Assembly (NCBI RefSeq): GCF_007341385.1
Contig: NZ_VJYD01000009.1
Span: forward strand, 124,001-188,000
DNA length: 64,000 nt
DNA from: Flavobacterium daemonense
Lineage (GTDB): Bacteria; Bacteroidota; Bacteroidia; Flavobacteriales; Flavobacteriaceae
Direction: 5' to 3'
Shown: piece after piece, positions 42,400-51,525 of the stretch
Numbering within the stretch: the stretch's first letter is position 1
Layout of the letters: every line of letters begins with the position of its first letter
Made by a program: the position numbers and the translations under genes
The notes under the pieces: generated by a model
Seen by the model: only the letters and a program-made list of their open reading frames with translations
Databases searched by the model: none
Told to the model about the DNA's origin: nothing

Positions 42400-44142
42400 A
42401 TGAGAAAATTAATAATAAACTCTAGGATAAAACTATCAGTTGCCTTGCTTACTCTTGCAAGTCTAGCGGTTAGCTGTTCAGATTTTTTGGATACACCGCC
42501 TGAAGATGTATTTTCAGATGACAATTTTTGGACTTCAGAAAATAACGTAAAAACATACTCTTGGTTAAACTATAATACCTTCAACGGGTACGGAAATAAT
42601 ACGGGTGTTACCGCTGATTTTTACTTTCATTCTACCTCAACGGGAACAGCTTTGTTAGACGACAACTTGGCTAACAACGTATTTACTAACTTTCCAACAG
42701 CTGCAAGTTCGACGAACTCAAACTGGAACGAATACTACACTTTGATTCGTCGTTGTAATTTGATGCTTGAAAGAGTACCAAATGTTCCAATGGATCAAAC
42801 GAAGAAAAACCACTACATAGGTGTTGCAAAGTTTTTTAGAGCGCATACTTATTTTCGTTTAGCACAGCAGTTTGGTGATGTACCTTATACAGATAAATAT
42901 TTGGCTCAAAGTGATCCTAATGTTTACAAACCATCGATAACAAGAGCTGAAGTAATAGACAATGTAATCAAAGATTTAGAAGAAGCGATTCCGTTGTTAT
43001 TAAACGTTGATGACAGTAATGTTACTGTAAACAAATACACTGCTTACGCGTTGTTAAGCCGCGTATGTTTGAGCGAAGGTACATACAGAAAATACAATTT
43101 AGGACAGAATGGAAATGCTTATCTTCAGAAAGCAAAAGATGCTTCTTTAGCGGTAATGAACAATAATTCATTCAAATTAAATACAGATTGGAAAGCACTT
43201 TACAATTCTGTTGAATTATTAGGAAATACTGAGGTTATCTTGACAAAAAGATACGTAAAAGGTGTTTTAGGAAATTCAGTTCAATCGTATACAAATACTT
43301 CAACTGTTCAAAACGGGTTGACAAAATTTGCTGCTGAAAGTTATGTAACTACAAACGGATTGCCTATCAAACAAGCTGGAAATGCTCAATATTTAGGCGA
43401 CAACACTATTGCTAATACTTTTGCGAACAGAGATCCAAGATTTGCTAAATCTTTTAGCACAACAGATTACGGTTATTCTGACAAACCATTCAACGGATTG
43501 ACATCTGTTACAGGTTACGTATTTCAATTGTACAACAACCCTGCTACAACAGGAACTGAGGTTACAACAGGAGGGCAAAACCAAATTGATGCGCCAGTTT
43601 TTACACTAAGCGAGGTTTATTTGAATTATGCTGAAGCATGTGCCGAATTAGGAACAGTTACTGATGCCGATCTTAATTTATCACTTAACAAAGTTCGTAC
43701 ACGTGCAGGAATTGCTGCCTTATCTACAGATGGAACAAATGCTTCTGCTGGCGGTGTACAAATTAACGATCCGCAAAGAACAACTGCATTAGAGCAAATT
43801 TCTGGAATTGTTAATCCGATTATTTGGGAAATTCGCCGTGAGCGCAGAATTGAGTTCATGAGCTGGACTACTATGAGAAAAGAAGATCTTATGCGTTGGA
43901 AAAAAGGAGATTATTTAGATACTAATACGAATCCAGATGTTGCTTTGGGAGCTAAAATTGTTGCTTTGATAGGAACTAATTCTAAAACAAAAGTAAACTC
44001 AGACGGATATGTACTTCCTTATGCAGCTGGTGTTTCAAGATTATTTGTATCACCAAAAAATTACTTGAACTCAATTCCAACAAATGATATTAGTTTATAT
44101 GCTGCCGAAGGCGTGACTATAAAACAAAATCCAGGTTGGTAA
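42400..44142 (+). CDS. SusD/RagB-type surface glycan-binding lipoprotein
   Basis: 580 residues. The lipoprotein signal ends at C26 (LASLAVSC), followed by DFLDTPPEDVFSDDNFW as in most SusD proteins. TPR-like helical parts include FRAHTYFRLAQQFGDVPY and SEVYLNYAEACAELG, and the C-terminal RagB segment includes REIRRERRIEF-type sequence (here WEIRRERRIEFMSW). It forms the lid of the SusC transporter at the cell surface. Directly downstream of susC and followed by a terminator. Confidence 0.95.
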   Translation: MRKLIINSRIKLSVALLTLASLAVSCSDFLDTPPEDVFSDDNFWTSENNVKTYSWLNYNTFNGYGNNTGVTADFYFHSTSTGTALLDDNLANNVFTNFPTAASSTNSNWNEYYTLIRRCNLMLERVPNVPMDQTKKNHYIGVAKFFRAHTYFRLAQQFGDVPYTDKYLAQSDPNVYKPSITRAEVIDNVIKDLEEAIPLLLNVDDSNVTVNKYTAYALLSRVCLSEGTYRKYNLGQNGNAYLQKAKDASLAVMNNNSFKLNTDWKALYNSVELLGNTEVILTKRYVKGVLGNSVQSYTNTSTVQNGLTKFAAESYVTTNGLPIKQAGNAQYLGDNTIANTFANRDPRFAKSFSTTDYGYSDKPFNGLTSVTGYVFQLYNNPATTGTEVTTGGQNQIDAPVFTLSEVYLNYAEACAELGTVTDADLNLSLNKVRTRAGIAALSTDGTNASAGGVQINDPQRTTALEQISGIVNPIIWEIRRERRIEFMSWTTMRKEDLMRWKKGDYLDTNTNPDVALGAKIVALIGTNSKTKVNSDGYVLPYAAGVSRLFVSPKNYLNSIPTNDISLYAAEGVTIKQNPGW

Positions 44143-44183
44143 TTCGGAATTCATAAATAGACTATTTGCCCCTCAAATAATTA

Positions 44184-44220
44184 ACTGCCTCTGGAAATCT
44201 AAATCCAGAGGCAGTATTTA
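44184..44220 (+). terminator. Terminator after susD
   Basis: ACTGCCTCTGG / CCAGAGGCAGT stem with a moderate T-rich tail. The NamZ gene downstream may be reached by read-through or have its own promoter. Confidence 0.65.
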
Positions 44221-44387
44221 AAAAACTTTTTCTCATTACGGTGTCAATGAGCAAAACTGATAAAATAAAAGCCTCAATCTGAAATCTCAGATATTTATTC
44301 TCATCATTAATCAAAAACAGCACAGGAATCAAATAATAACTTAATTTTATTAGTTCATTTTTGCCTTAACTATTAACTGTAATTACA

Positions 44388-45587
44388 ATGATAAAATTCA
44401 TAGCAAAAAGTGTTCTTATTGTAACTTCTTTAGTATTTACGTCTTCTTATTCTAATACCCTTTCAGCGGTGTCTGCAAACAGCACCTCAGCAATTAATCC
44501 GCCGGCAATTAAAACCGGAGCCGATAATTATGAGAAATACTTGCCGCTTTTAAAGGACAAAAAAATAGGAATCGTTACCAATCAAACCGGAATTTTGTCT
44601 GACAAAACTCATGTGGTTGATTTTTTGCTAGAGAAAAAAGTTGCAATACAAACCATTTTTGCTCCTGAACACGGATTTAGAGGAACTGCCGATGCAGGCG
44701 AACATGTTGTGGACGGAAAAGATCCTAAAACCGGCTTATCAATCATTTCTCTTTACGGAGACAATAAAAAACCAAAACCAGAGCAATTAGCTGGAATCGA
44801 TATTATGATTTTCGATTTGCAAGATGTTGGTGCTCGTTTTTATACTTACATTTCTTCCTTGCATTATGTAATGGAAGCTTGCGCCGAAAACAATGTGCCA
44901 CTTATAATTTTCGACCGACCAAATCCTAACGGACGCATTGTTGATGGTCCGCTTTTAGAAAAAGAGTTTACCAGCTTTGTCGGCATGCACCCTATTCCGC
45001 TTCTTCACGGAATGACAATTGGCGAATATGCACAAATGATAAACGGAGAAAAATGGCTTAAAAATGCCGTTCAATGTAAACTAACCGTTATTCCATGCGT
45101 TAATTACGATCGAAAAATGGATTACAGTTTATTGGTAAAACCATCTCCAAATTTACCAAACGATCAATCCATAAATCTATACGCTAGTTTATGCCTTTTT
45201 GAAGGAACGAACGTGAGCGTTGGCCGCGGAACCGAAAAACAATTTCAAATTTATGGCTCGCCTTACTTGACCAAAACCGATTTCAGTTTTACGCCGAAAC
45301 CAAATTTTGGAGCCAAAGATCCGCTTTATAACGGAAAAGAATGTTTTGGAGAAGATTTGACTTCTTATCCGAAACTAAACAAATTAGAATTAAAATGGCT
45401 GATTAAAGCCTATCAAAATACCAGTGATAAAACGAAATTCTTCAATGCTTTTTTTACCAAACTTGCCGGAACAAAAAAACTGCAGCAACAAATTGAATCT
45501 GGAGTTTCAGAAAAAGACATTCGAAAGAGCTGGGAAAAAAATCTGAAGGCTTTTCAAATCATTCGAAAACGCTATCTGCTTTATTAA
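44388..45587 (+). CDS. namZ: Exo-beta-N-acetylmuramidase NamZ (DUF1343, GH171)
   Basis: 399 residues with an N-terminal signal (about 1-24). DUF1343 hallmarks: GIVTNQTGILSDKTHVVDFL, FAPEHGFRGTADAGE, DLQDVGARFYTYISSLHY, FDRPNPNGR and GTNVSVGRGTEKQFQIYGSP (the last two only partly quoted). Characterised members release MurNAc from the non-reducing end of peptidoglycan fragments, complementing NagZ. The gene is in the same direction as murQ and the symporter gene, as in the murNAc operon of Bacillus subtilis. Confidence 0.93.
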   Translation: MIKFIAKSVLIVTSLVFTSSYSNTLSAVSANSTSAINPPAIKTGADNYEKYLPLLKDKKIGIVTNQTGILSDKTHVVDFLLEKKVAIQTIFAPEHGFRGTADAGEHVVDGKDPKTGLSIISLYGDNKKPKPEQLAGIDIMIFDLQDVGARFYTYISSLHYVMEACAENNVPLIIFDRPNPNGRIVDGPLLEKEFTSFVGMHPIPLLHGMTIGEYAQMINGEKWLKNAVQCKLTVIPCVNYDRKMDYSLLVKPSPNLPNDQSINLYASLCLFEGTNVSVGRGTEKQFQIYGSPYLTKTDFSFTPKPNFGAKDPLYNGKECFGEDLTSYPKLNKLELKWLIKAYQNTSDKTKFFNAFFTKLAGTKKLQQQIESGVSEKDIRKSWEKNLKAFQIIRKRYLLY

Positions 45588-45710
45588 ATAAAACCCCTTT
45601 ATAATCCCAAAACCGACTATTTTTTACCAAAATAGAGACCCGTTATACAAAATATCGAAAGCATAAATATCAAAAAATCTGCTGTTTCAAAACCAAAAAA
45701 GAAAAGAAAA

Positions 45711-46532
45711 ATGAAAAATAAAAATCCTGAAACTGAACAAGAATCTTTGTACAAAGACTTGGATCAAATGAGCGTGAAAGAACTTCTTACAAACATTAAT
45801 ACAGAAGATAAAAAGGTACCGCAAATTATTGAAGAACAAATTCCTAAAATTGAAAAACTGGTTAAGGCAATTGTAAAAAAAATGCAATTGGGCGGCCGAT
45901 TATTTTATATTGGTGCCGGAACTTCTGGCCGAATTGGAATTTTGGATGCATCAGAATGTCCGCCAACTTTTGGTGTACCGCATGATATGATCATCGGAAT
46001 TATTGCCGGTGGCGATACAGCAATAAGAAAAGCCGTTGAAAATGCGGAAGATGATACCGAACAAGCATGGAAAGATTTAGCTAAATATGAAATTTCGAGC
46101 TTAGATATGATTATCGGAATTGCGGCTTCTGGAAACACGCCTTATGTTTTGGGAGCATTAAAAAAAGCTAAAGAATACAATATAAAAACAGGAAGTATTT
46201 CCTGCATCAGCAACGGACTTATTGCTCAAGAAGCAGATTATCCAATTGAATTAATCGTAGGCCCAGAATTTTTAACCGGAAGCACGAGAATGAAAGCAGG
46301 TACGGCTCAAAAGCTGACTTTAAACATGATTTCTACTTCGGTAATGATCAAACTAGGAAAAGTAAAAGGCAACAAAATGGTTGATATGCAGCTGTCTAAC
46401 GAAAAACTGGTAAAACGCGCTATCAAAATGATCATCGAAGAACTCGGAATTGAATATGATGCAGCCGAAGAATTATTACACAAACATAAAAGCGTACGAG
46501 CAGTTTTACAGGCTCAAAACAAAAATCTGTAA
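45711..46532 (+). CDS. murQ: N-acetylmuramic acid 6-phosphate etherase
   Basis: 273 residues, slightly shorter than the usual 290-300. SIS domain with GAGTSGRIGILDASECPPTF containing the catalytic glutamate region, IAASGNTPYVLGALKKA, and FLTGSTRMKAGTAQK. It cleaves the lactyl ether of MurNAc-6-P in the cytoplasm, giving GlcNAc-6-P and D-lactate. NagA and the D-hydroxyacid dehydrogenase encoded in the left half of the locus can take the two products. The kinase that makes MurNAc-6-P is not in the window. Confidence 0.96.
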   Translation: MKNKNPETEQESLYKDLDQMSVKELLTNINTEDKKVPQIIEEQIPKIEKLVKAIVKKMQLGGRLFYIGAGTSGRIGILDASECPPTFGVPHDMIIGIIAGGDTAIRKAVENAEDDTEQAWKDLAKYEISSLDMIIGIAASGNTPYVLGALKKAKEYNIKTGSISCISNGLIAQEADYPIELIVGPEFLTGSTRMKAGTAQKLTLNMISTSVMIKLGKVKGNKMVDMQLSNEKLVKRAIKMIIEELGIEYDAAEELLHKHKSVRAVLQAQNKNL

Positions 46533-46644
46533 AGCAAAAAACTTTTATAAATTTATAATGATTAAACCGAACTTGACGCAATTAAATTTTAACACATAGA
46601 AACATAGATTTAGGACTTTAAAAAAAGGCGTTTCACTTATTTAA

Positions 46645-46747
46645 AACAAACATAGTTGGCTATGTGTTAGAAACTAGTTTCTTTTTAATTTCTTTTTCGC
46701 AAATAAAATCTATCCCGAGGCTTCGGGACTATGTGTTGAATAAAAAA
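46645..46747 (+). repeat. Dispersed intergenic repeat, copy 1
   Basis: A roughly 100-base element running from AACAAACATAGTTGGCTATG to CTATGTGTTGAATAAAAAA with a TCCCGAGGCTTCGGGA palindrome near its right end. An inverted copy lies at 54245-54348. It fills much of the 326-base gap between murQ and the symporter gene. Confidence 0.75.
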
Positions 46748-46858
46748 CTATAAATTACACTGTATGGATTAATCAAAATGTAATCTAAAAGTTTCAATTC
46801 AACAGAGTCCTGAAAAGTTTAAAAAATACTCGCAGGTCTAAAAAAACAAAACTATAAA

Positions 46859-48364
46859 ATGACACCAAGTACCATCCTTCTCCTAATTATCGCCTATTTC
46901 GGAACATTATTCTATATCTCGCACAGAGTGAGCAGAAAAGATAGCGGAAATGACGCCTTTTTTACTGCCAATAAAAACTCTAAATGGTATTTAGTTGCTT
47001 TTGGAATGATTGGAACAGCGCTTTCAGGAGTTACTTTTATTTCCGTTCCCGGAGAAGTTGGCGCACCAAGCGGTGAACAATTTAAATATTTTCAGTTTGT
47101 TTTAGGAAATGCACTCGGATTTATCGTTATCACAAAGCTTTTATTGCCGTTATACTATCGAATGAATCTGACTTCAATTTATGGTTATATCGAACAACGA
47201 ATGGGACATTACAGCTACAAAACCGCTGCTTCTATTTTCTTGATCAGCAGAACCATAAGTTCAGCGTTCAGACTCTATTTGGTGGTTATTGTATTGCAGC
47301 GTTTTGTTTTTGATTACTACCATATTCCGTTTGCTTTTACGGTATTGATTTCGTTGTTGCTTATTTTTTCTTATACCTACAGAGGAGGATTAAAAACGAT
47401 TATTATTACCGATACTTTGCAGACATTTTTCCTTGTAACATCGGTTTTTCTGACGATTTATTTCATTTGTGATAGAATGGATTTAACTGCAATTGGCGCA
47501 TTCGAAGAAGTAAAAAACAGCAATTATTCTAAGATATTTTTCTTTGATGATTTCTTTGGAAGCAAATTCCATTTTGTAAAACAAATTCTAGGCGGAATGT
47601 TCGTAACCATTGCCATGACAGGCTTGGATCAAGATTTAATGCAGAAAAACCTCAGCTGTAAAAACATCGGCGAAGCACAAAAAAACATGTTCACTTTTAC
47701 AGGAATCTTTGTCATCATCAATATTTTCTTTTTGAGCGTTGGTGCGTTATTATACATTTATGCGAACAAAAACGGAATCGCCATTCCAACAGATTTGGTG
47801 ACTGGCAAACCCAGAACCGATTTGCTTTTCCCTGAAATTGCTCTAAATCATTTAGCTTTAATTCCTGCCATTGTATTTTTACTCGGAATTATAGCAGCCA
47901 CTTTTGCCACAACAGATTCGGCTTTAACGGCTTTAACAACTTCTTTCTGCGTTGACTTTTTAGGGATGGACAAAAGTGAAAATTCCCGAAAAAACACGGT
48001 TAGAACAAGACATTTAGTACATATCAGTTTTTCGGTATTGATTTTCTTTGTGATTATTGTTTTCAATACTATTAATGACAGTTCGGTTGTGGGAATGATT
48101 TTTAAAGTCGCTTCTTACACGTACGGACCTTTGTTGGGATTATATGCTTTTGGTTTGTTCCAAAAATCAAGAAATGTCAATGACAAACTGGTTCCGTTAA
48201 TGTGTTTGGCCGCTCCTTTCCTAACCTATTTAATAAATGAAAATTCGAAACTCCTGTTTTCAGGATACGTTTTCGACAATGAATTAATCGTCCTCAACGG
48301 ATTAATAACCTATGTAGGATTATTCCTTACAAGCTCAAAAACACACGAAAAAATAAGTTTTTAA
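46859..48364 (+). CDS. Sodium:solute symporter (SSS family), probable MurNAc/amino-sugar importer
   Basis: 501 residues, about 13 membrane helices. SSS-family sequence: GTALSGVTFISVPGEVG early on, GGLKTIIITDTLQTFF in the middle and ATFATTDSALTALTTSF around 350. Moves a sugar or similar solute across the inner membrane with sodium. Because it does not phosphorylate its substrate, imported MurNAc would need a separate kinase. Substrate inferred from murQ and namZ upstream and the NagZ fusion gene downstream. Confidence 0.9.
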   Translation: MTPSTILLLIIAYFGTLFYISHRVSRKDSGNDAFFTANKNSKWYLVAFGMIGTALSGVTFISVPGEVGAPSGEQFKYFQFVLGNALGFIVITKLLLPLYYRMNLTSIYGYIEQRMGHYSYKTAASIFLISRTISSAFRLYLVVIVLQRFVFDYYHIPFAFTVLISLLLIFSYTYRGGLKTIIITDTLQTFFLVTSVFLTIYFICDRMDLTAIGAFEEVKNSNYSKIFFFDDFFGSKFHFVKQILGGMFVTIAMTGLDQDLMQKNLSCKNIGEAQKNMFTFTGIFVIINIFFLSVGALLYIYANKNGIAIPTDLVTGKPRTDLLFPEIALNHLALIPAIVFLLGIIAATFATTDSALTALTTSFCVDFLGMDKSENSRKNTVRTRHLVHISFSVLIFFVIIVFNTINDSSVVGMIFKVASYTYGPLLGLYAFGLFQKSRNVNDKLVPLMCLAAPFLTYLINENSKLLFSGYVFDNELIVLNGLITYVGLFLTSSKTHEKISF

Positions 48365-48442
48365 ACCGTTTAAAAACACAATAATTTACTAATCAAACAC
48401 AAGGTTAGAACCTAATCTTCAATTGATTCAAAAAACAAAACT

Positions 48443-51436
48443 ATGAAAGATTACATCATAAAGATCGGCCTTTGTGCTTCATTTTTATTTTTAATCACCA
48501 ATTGCGCTGTCAAAAAAAACACCGCAGTTACAGATTCAAAAAAAGATATTCCGTTAAAAGACACCGTTGTTTACAAAGCTGATAAAGCGACAAAAAAAAC
48601 GTTTTTCAAAGATTCAGATAAAGAAACTGCTTGGGTTGACAGTATTTACAGTAAAATGTCACTTCGCGAAAAAGTAGGACAGCTGTTTATGGTTTCGGCC
48701 TATTCAAACAAAGATTCGGTTCACGTTAATCAAGTCAAAAATTTAATCGAAGAATTTAAAGTAGGAAGCGTTATCTTTTTTCAGGGTGGCCCTGTTCGTC
48801 AAGCAAAATTGACCAATTTTTATCAATCTAAAGCAAAAGTTCCTTTGTTCATTGGGATCGATGCAGAATGGGGATTGGCAATGCGTTTAGATTCAACTTA
48901 TCGCTATCCTTGGAACATGACTTTGGGCGCGATTCAGGATTTGAGTTTAATTGAGAAAGTGGGAAGAAACATGGCCAATGAAAACAAGCGAATTGGAGTT
49001 CATTTCAACTTTGCGCCTGTTTTGGACATCAACACTAATCCTAAAAACCCAATTATTGGAAACCGTTCTTTTGGCGAAGACAAAGTTAATGTAGCCAACA
49101 AAGCCACTGCTTTAATGAAAGGCGTGCAAAGTCAAGGCGTTTTCAGCACCGGAAAACATTTTCCTGGGCATGGCGATACCTCAACCGATTCACATCACGC
49201 GTTGCCTTTGGTTAATTTTTCAAAAGAAAGAATCGATTTAGTCGAATTGTATCCTTATAAAAAATTATTTGATGAAGGTTTAGTTTCTGTAATGGTCGGA
49301 CATCTAAATATTCCGAGTTTAGAACCAACTCCAAATTTGCCTTCTTCCGCTTCTTATAATGTGGTTACGAATCTACTTCAAAAAGAATTAGGTTTTGAAG
49401 GCTTGATTTTTACCGATGGTTTGGCCATGAAAGGTGCAAGTAATTTTAAAGGCCCGGGCGAACTTGAAATTGCAGTTCTTCTAGCAGGAAATGACATTTT
49501 ATTGTGTCCAGAAAATGTTCCTGTGGCGGTTCAAAAGTTAGAAGAAGCGTATGCAAACAACATCATTACTGAAGAACGTTTAGCGCATTCGGTTAAAAAA
49601 ATTCTGCATTATAAATTCAAAGCGGGCTTAAATCATTACAAACCTATTGAAATAGCAAATATTTACAATGATCTTAATCCGTCGCAAAATGACGCGTTGC
49701 ATTATAAATTATATGAAAATGCTGTTACGGTTTTAAAAAATGAAAAAGAAATACTTCCGATAAAAGAACTGGATCAAAAAATTGCTTACATAAAATTAGG
49801 CGATGACACCAACAGCGCTTTTATTTCTACTTTAAAAAAATACACTGAAATAACTGAAGTTAAAGACACGAATCTTGACAGCTTGAATCAGGAATTGAAA
49901 AAGTTTGATAAGGTTATTATCAGTTTTCATAAAGTAAACAAGCCTTGGGAAAAACAAGATTTTTCGCTAACAGAAATGCTTTGGCTGAAAGAAGTTGCAA
50001 AGCACAACAAAGTGATTTTGGATGTTTTTGCCAAACCGTATTCCTTATTATCAATCACTGATTTTGATGACATTGAAGGTTTGGTGGTTTCGTACCAAAA
50101 TTCAGATATAAGCCAAGTTGTTTCTGCCGAATTGCTTTTTGGAGCTATTGATGCCAAAGGAAAATTGCCAGTCTCTATCAATAATTCTTTCCATGTAAAT
50201 GACGGATTAACAACTCAAAAACTAAATCGTCTGGCTTTTAACGCTCCTGAAAATGTTAATATGAATCCTGCAATTCTTTCAAAAATTGATGCCGTAGCGC
50301 AAAAAGCAATTGACGGAAAAATGACACCTGGAATGCAGGTTTTGGTTGCCAGAAAAGGGAACGTTATTTTCCAAAAATCATACGGAGCACAAACCTATAA
50401 TAACGGAAAAAAAGTAACGGACACCGATTTATATGATGTAGCTTCGATTTCAAAAATGATTTCGACTTTGCCAAATGTGATGCAATTGTACGATAAAAAC
50501 AAAGTGACTCTGGATACGAAATTGAAAGATATGATGCCTTTTTTTGCAAAAACGAACAAGGAAAACATCAGCTTTAAAGATTTGCTGAACCATTACGCCG
50601 GACTTCAAGCTTGGATTCCTTTTTACAAAGCAACGTTGGACAGCAAAAATTATCCTTCTCAAAAATACTATCGAAAAGTAGCTGAAAACGGTTTTACGAC
50701 AAAAGTTGCCGACAGTCTTTATTTGAGAAATGACTATCATGACACCATTATGAAAATCATTGCTAAAAGTCCAGTTTCTTCAAAAATTGAATACAAATAC
50801 AGCGATTTTACTTTTATCATTCTGAAGGAATATCTGGAAAGAAAAACACATGAAAAAATAGAAGATCTAAGCAAAGAGAATTTCTACAATACTCTAGGAA
50901 TGAATTATACGCTTTATAATCCGCTAGATAAATTTGAAAAAAGCAATATTGCTCCTACTGAAATCGACAACTATTTCAGACATCAAACAATTCAAGGTTA
51001 TGTTCATGACATGGCAGCGGCGATGGAAGGCGGCGTTGCAGGACATGCCGGAATTTTTTCAAATGCAATGGATGTTGCCAAAATGATGCAGCTGTTTTTA
51101 CAAAAAGGAAATTATGGCGGTATTCAATATTTTTCGCCACAAACTTTTGATGTTTTCAATACTTGCTATTACAAAGACAAAGGCGTTTTAAGAGGCTTAG
51201 GATTTGATAAAAGAATTGGCAAAGACGGTCCAACTTGTGGTTGCGTTTCTGAAGCCAGTTTTGGACACACAGGATTTACAGGAAACATGGCTTGGGCTGA
51301 TCCTCAAACTGAAATTGTCTATGTTTTTCTATCCAACCGAACTTATCCAAAAGTTGTAAATGATGAAAATAAATTAGCAAAAGGAAAAATCAGAGAAGAA
51401 ATTCAGCAAATCATTCAAGACGCCATCATAAAATAA
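48443..51436 (+). CDS. NagZ-type GH3 beta-N-acetylglucosaminidase fused to AmiE-like serine hydrolase
   Basis: 997 residues. Lipoprotein signal (LITNC, C21). GH3 domain (about 65-410) with the NagZ-specific KHFPGHGDTSTDSHH loop near 238, which holds the Asp-His dyad, and the nucleophile in GLIFTDGLAM (D about 324). A GH3 C-terminal domain follows to about 590. The last 400 residues form a beta-lactamase-fold domain: SISK near 668, YSD in YKYSDFTFI and FGHTGFTG. In Bacillus subtilis nagZ and amiE are separate neighbouring genes. Here the two activities are in one protein: release of GlcNAc and removal of stem peptides. The second domain has a free-standing paralogue at 29469. Confidence 0.93.
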   Translation: MKDYIIKIGLCASFLFLITNCAVKKNTAVTDSKKDIPLKDTVVYKADKATKKTFFKDSDKETAWVDSIYSKMSLREKVGQLFMVSAYSNKDSVHVNQVKNLIEEFKVGSVIFFQGGPVRQAKLTNFYQSKAKVPLFIGIDAEWGLAMRLDSTYRYPWNMTLGAIQDLSLIEKVGRNMANENKRIGVHFNFAPVLDINTNPKNPIIGNRSFGEDKVNVANKATALMKGVQSQGVFSTGKHFPGHGDTSTDSHHALPLVNFSKERIDLVELYPYKKLFDEGLVSVMVGHLNIPSLEPTPNLPSSASYNVVTNLLQKELGFEGLIFTDGLAMKGASNFKGPGELEIAVLLAGNDILLCPENVPVAVQKLEEAYANNIITEERLAHSVKKILHYKFKAGLNHYKPIEIANIYNDLNPSQNDALHYKLYENAVTVLKNEKEILPIKELDQKIAYIKLGDDTNSAFISTLKKYTEITEVKDTNLDSLNQELKKFDKVIISFHKVNKPWEKQDFSLTEMLWLKEVAKHNKVILDVFAKPYSLLSITDFDDIEGLVVSYQNSDISQVVSAELLFGAIDAKGKLPVSINNSFHVNDGLTTQKLNRLAFNAPENVNMNPAILSKIDAVAQKAIDGKMTPGMQVLVARKGNVIFQKSYGAQTYNNGKKVTDTDLYDVASISKMISTLPNVMQLYDKNKVTLDTKLKDMMPFFAKTNKENISFKDLLNHYAGLQAWIPFYKATLDSKNYPSQKYYRKVAENGFTTKVADSLYLRNDYHDTIMKIIAKSPVSSKIEYKYSDFTFIILKEYLERKTHEKIEDLSKENFYNTLGMNYTLYNPLDKFEKSNIAPTEIDNYFRHQTIQGYVHDMAAAMEGGVAGHAGIFSNAMDVAKMMQLFLQKGNYGGIQYFSPQTFDVFNTCYYKDKGVLRGLGFDKRIGKDGPTCGCVSEASFGHTGFTGNMAWADPQTEIVYVFLSNRTYPKVVNDENKLAKGKIREEIQQIIQDAIIK

Positions 51437-51525
51437 TTCAAGGCAAAAGTCTTGCATCTTGCCTCTTTCTTCTTAAAATCTAACTATCTAAAAATCCAAA
51501 AATCTAAAAATCTAAAAAAAAACCA

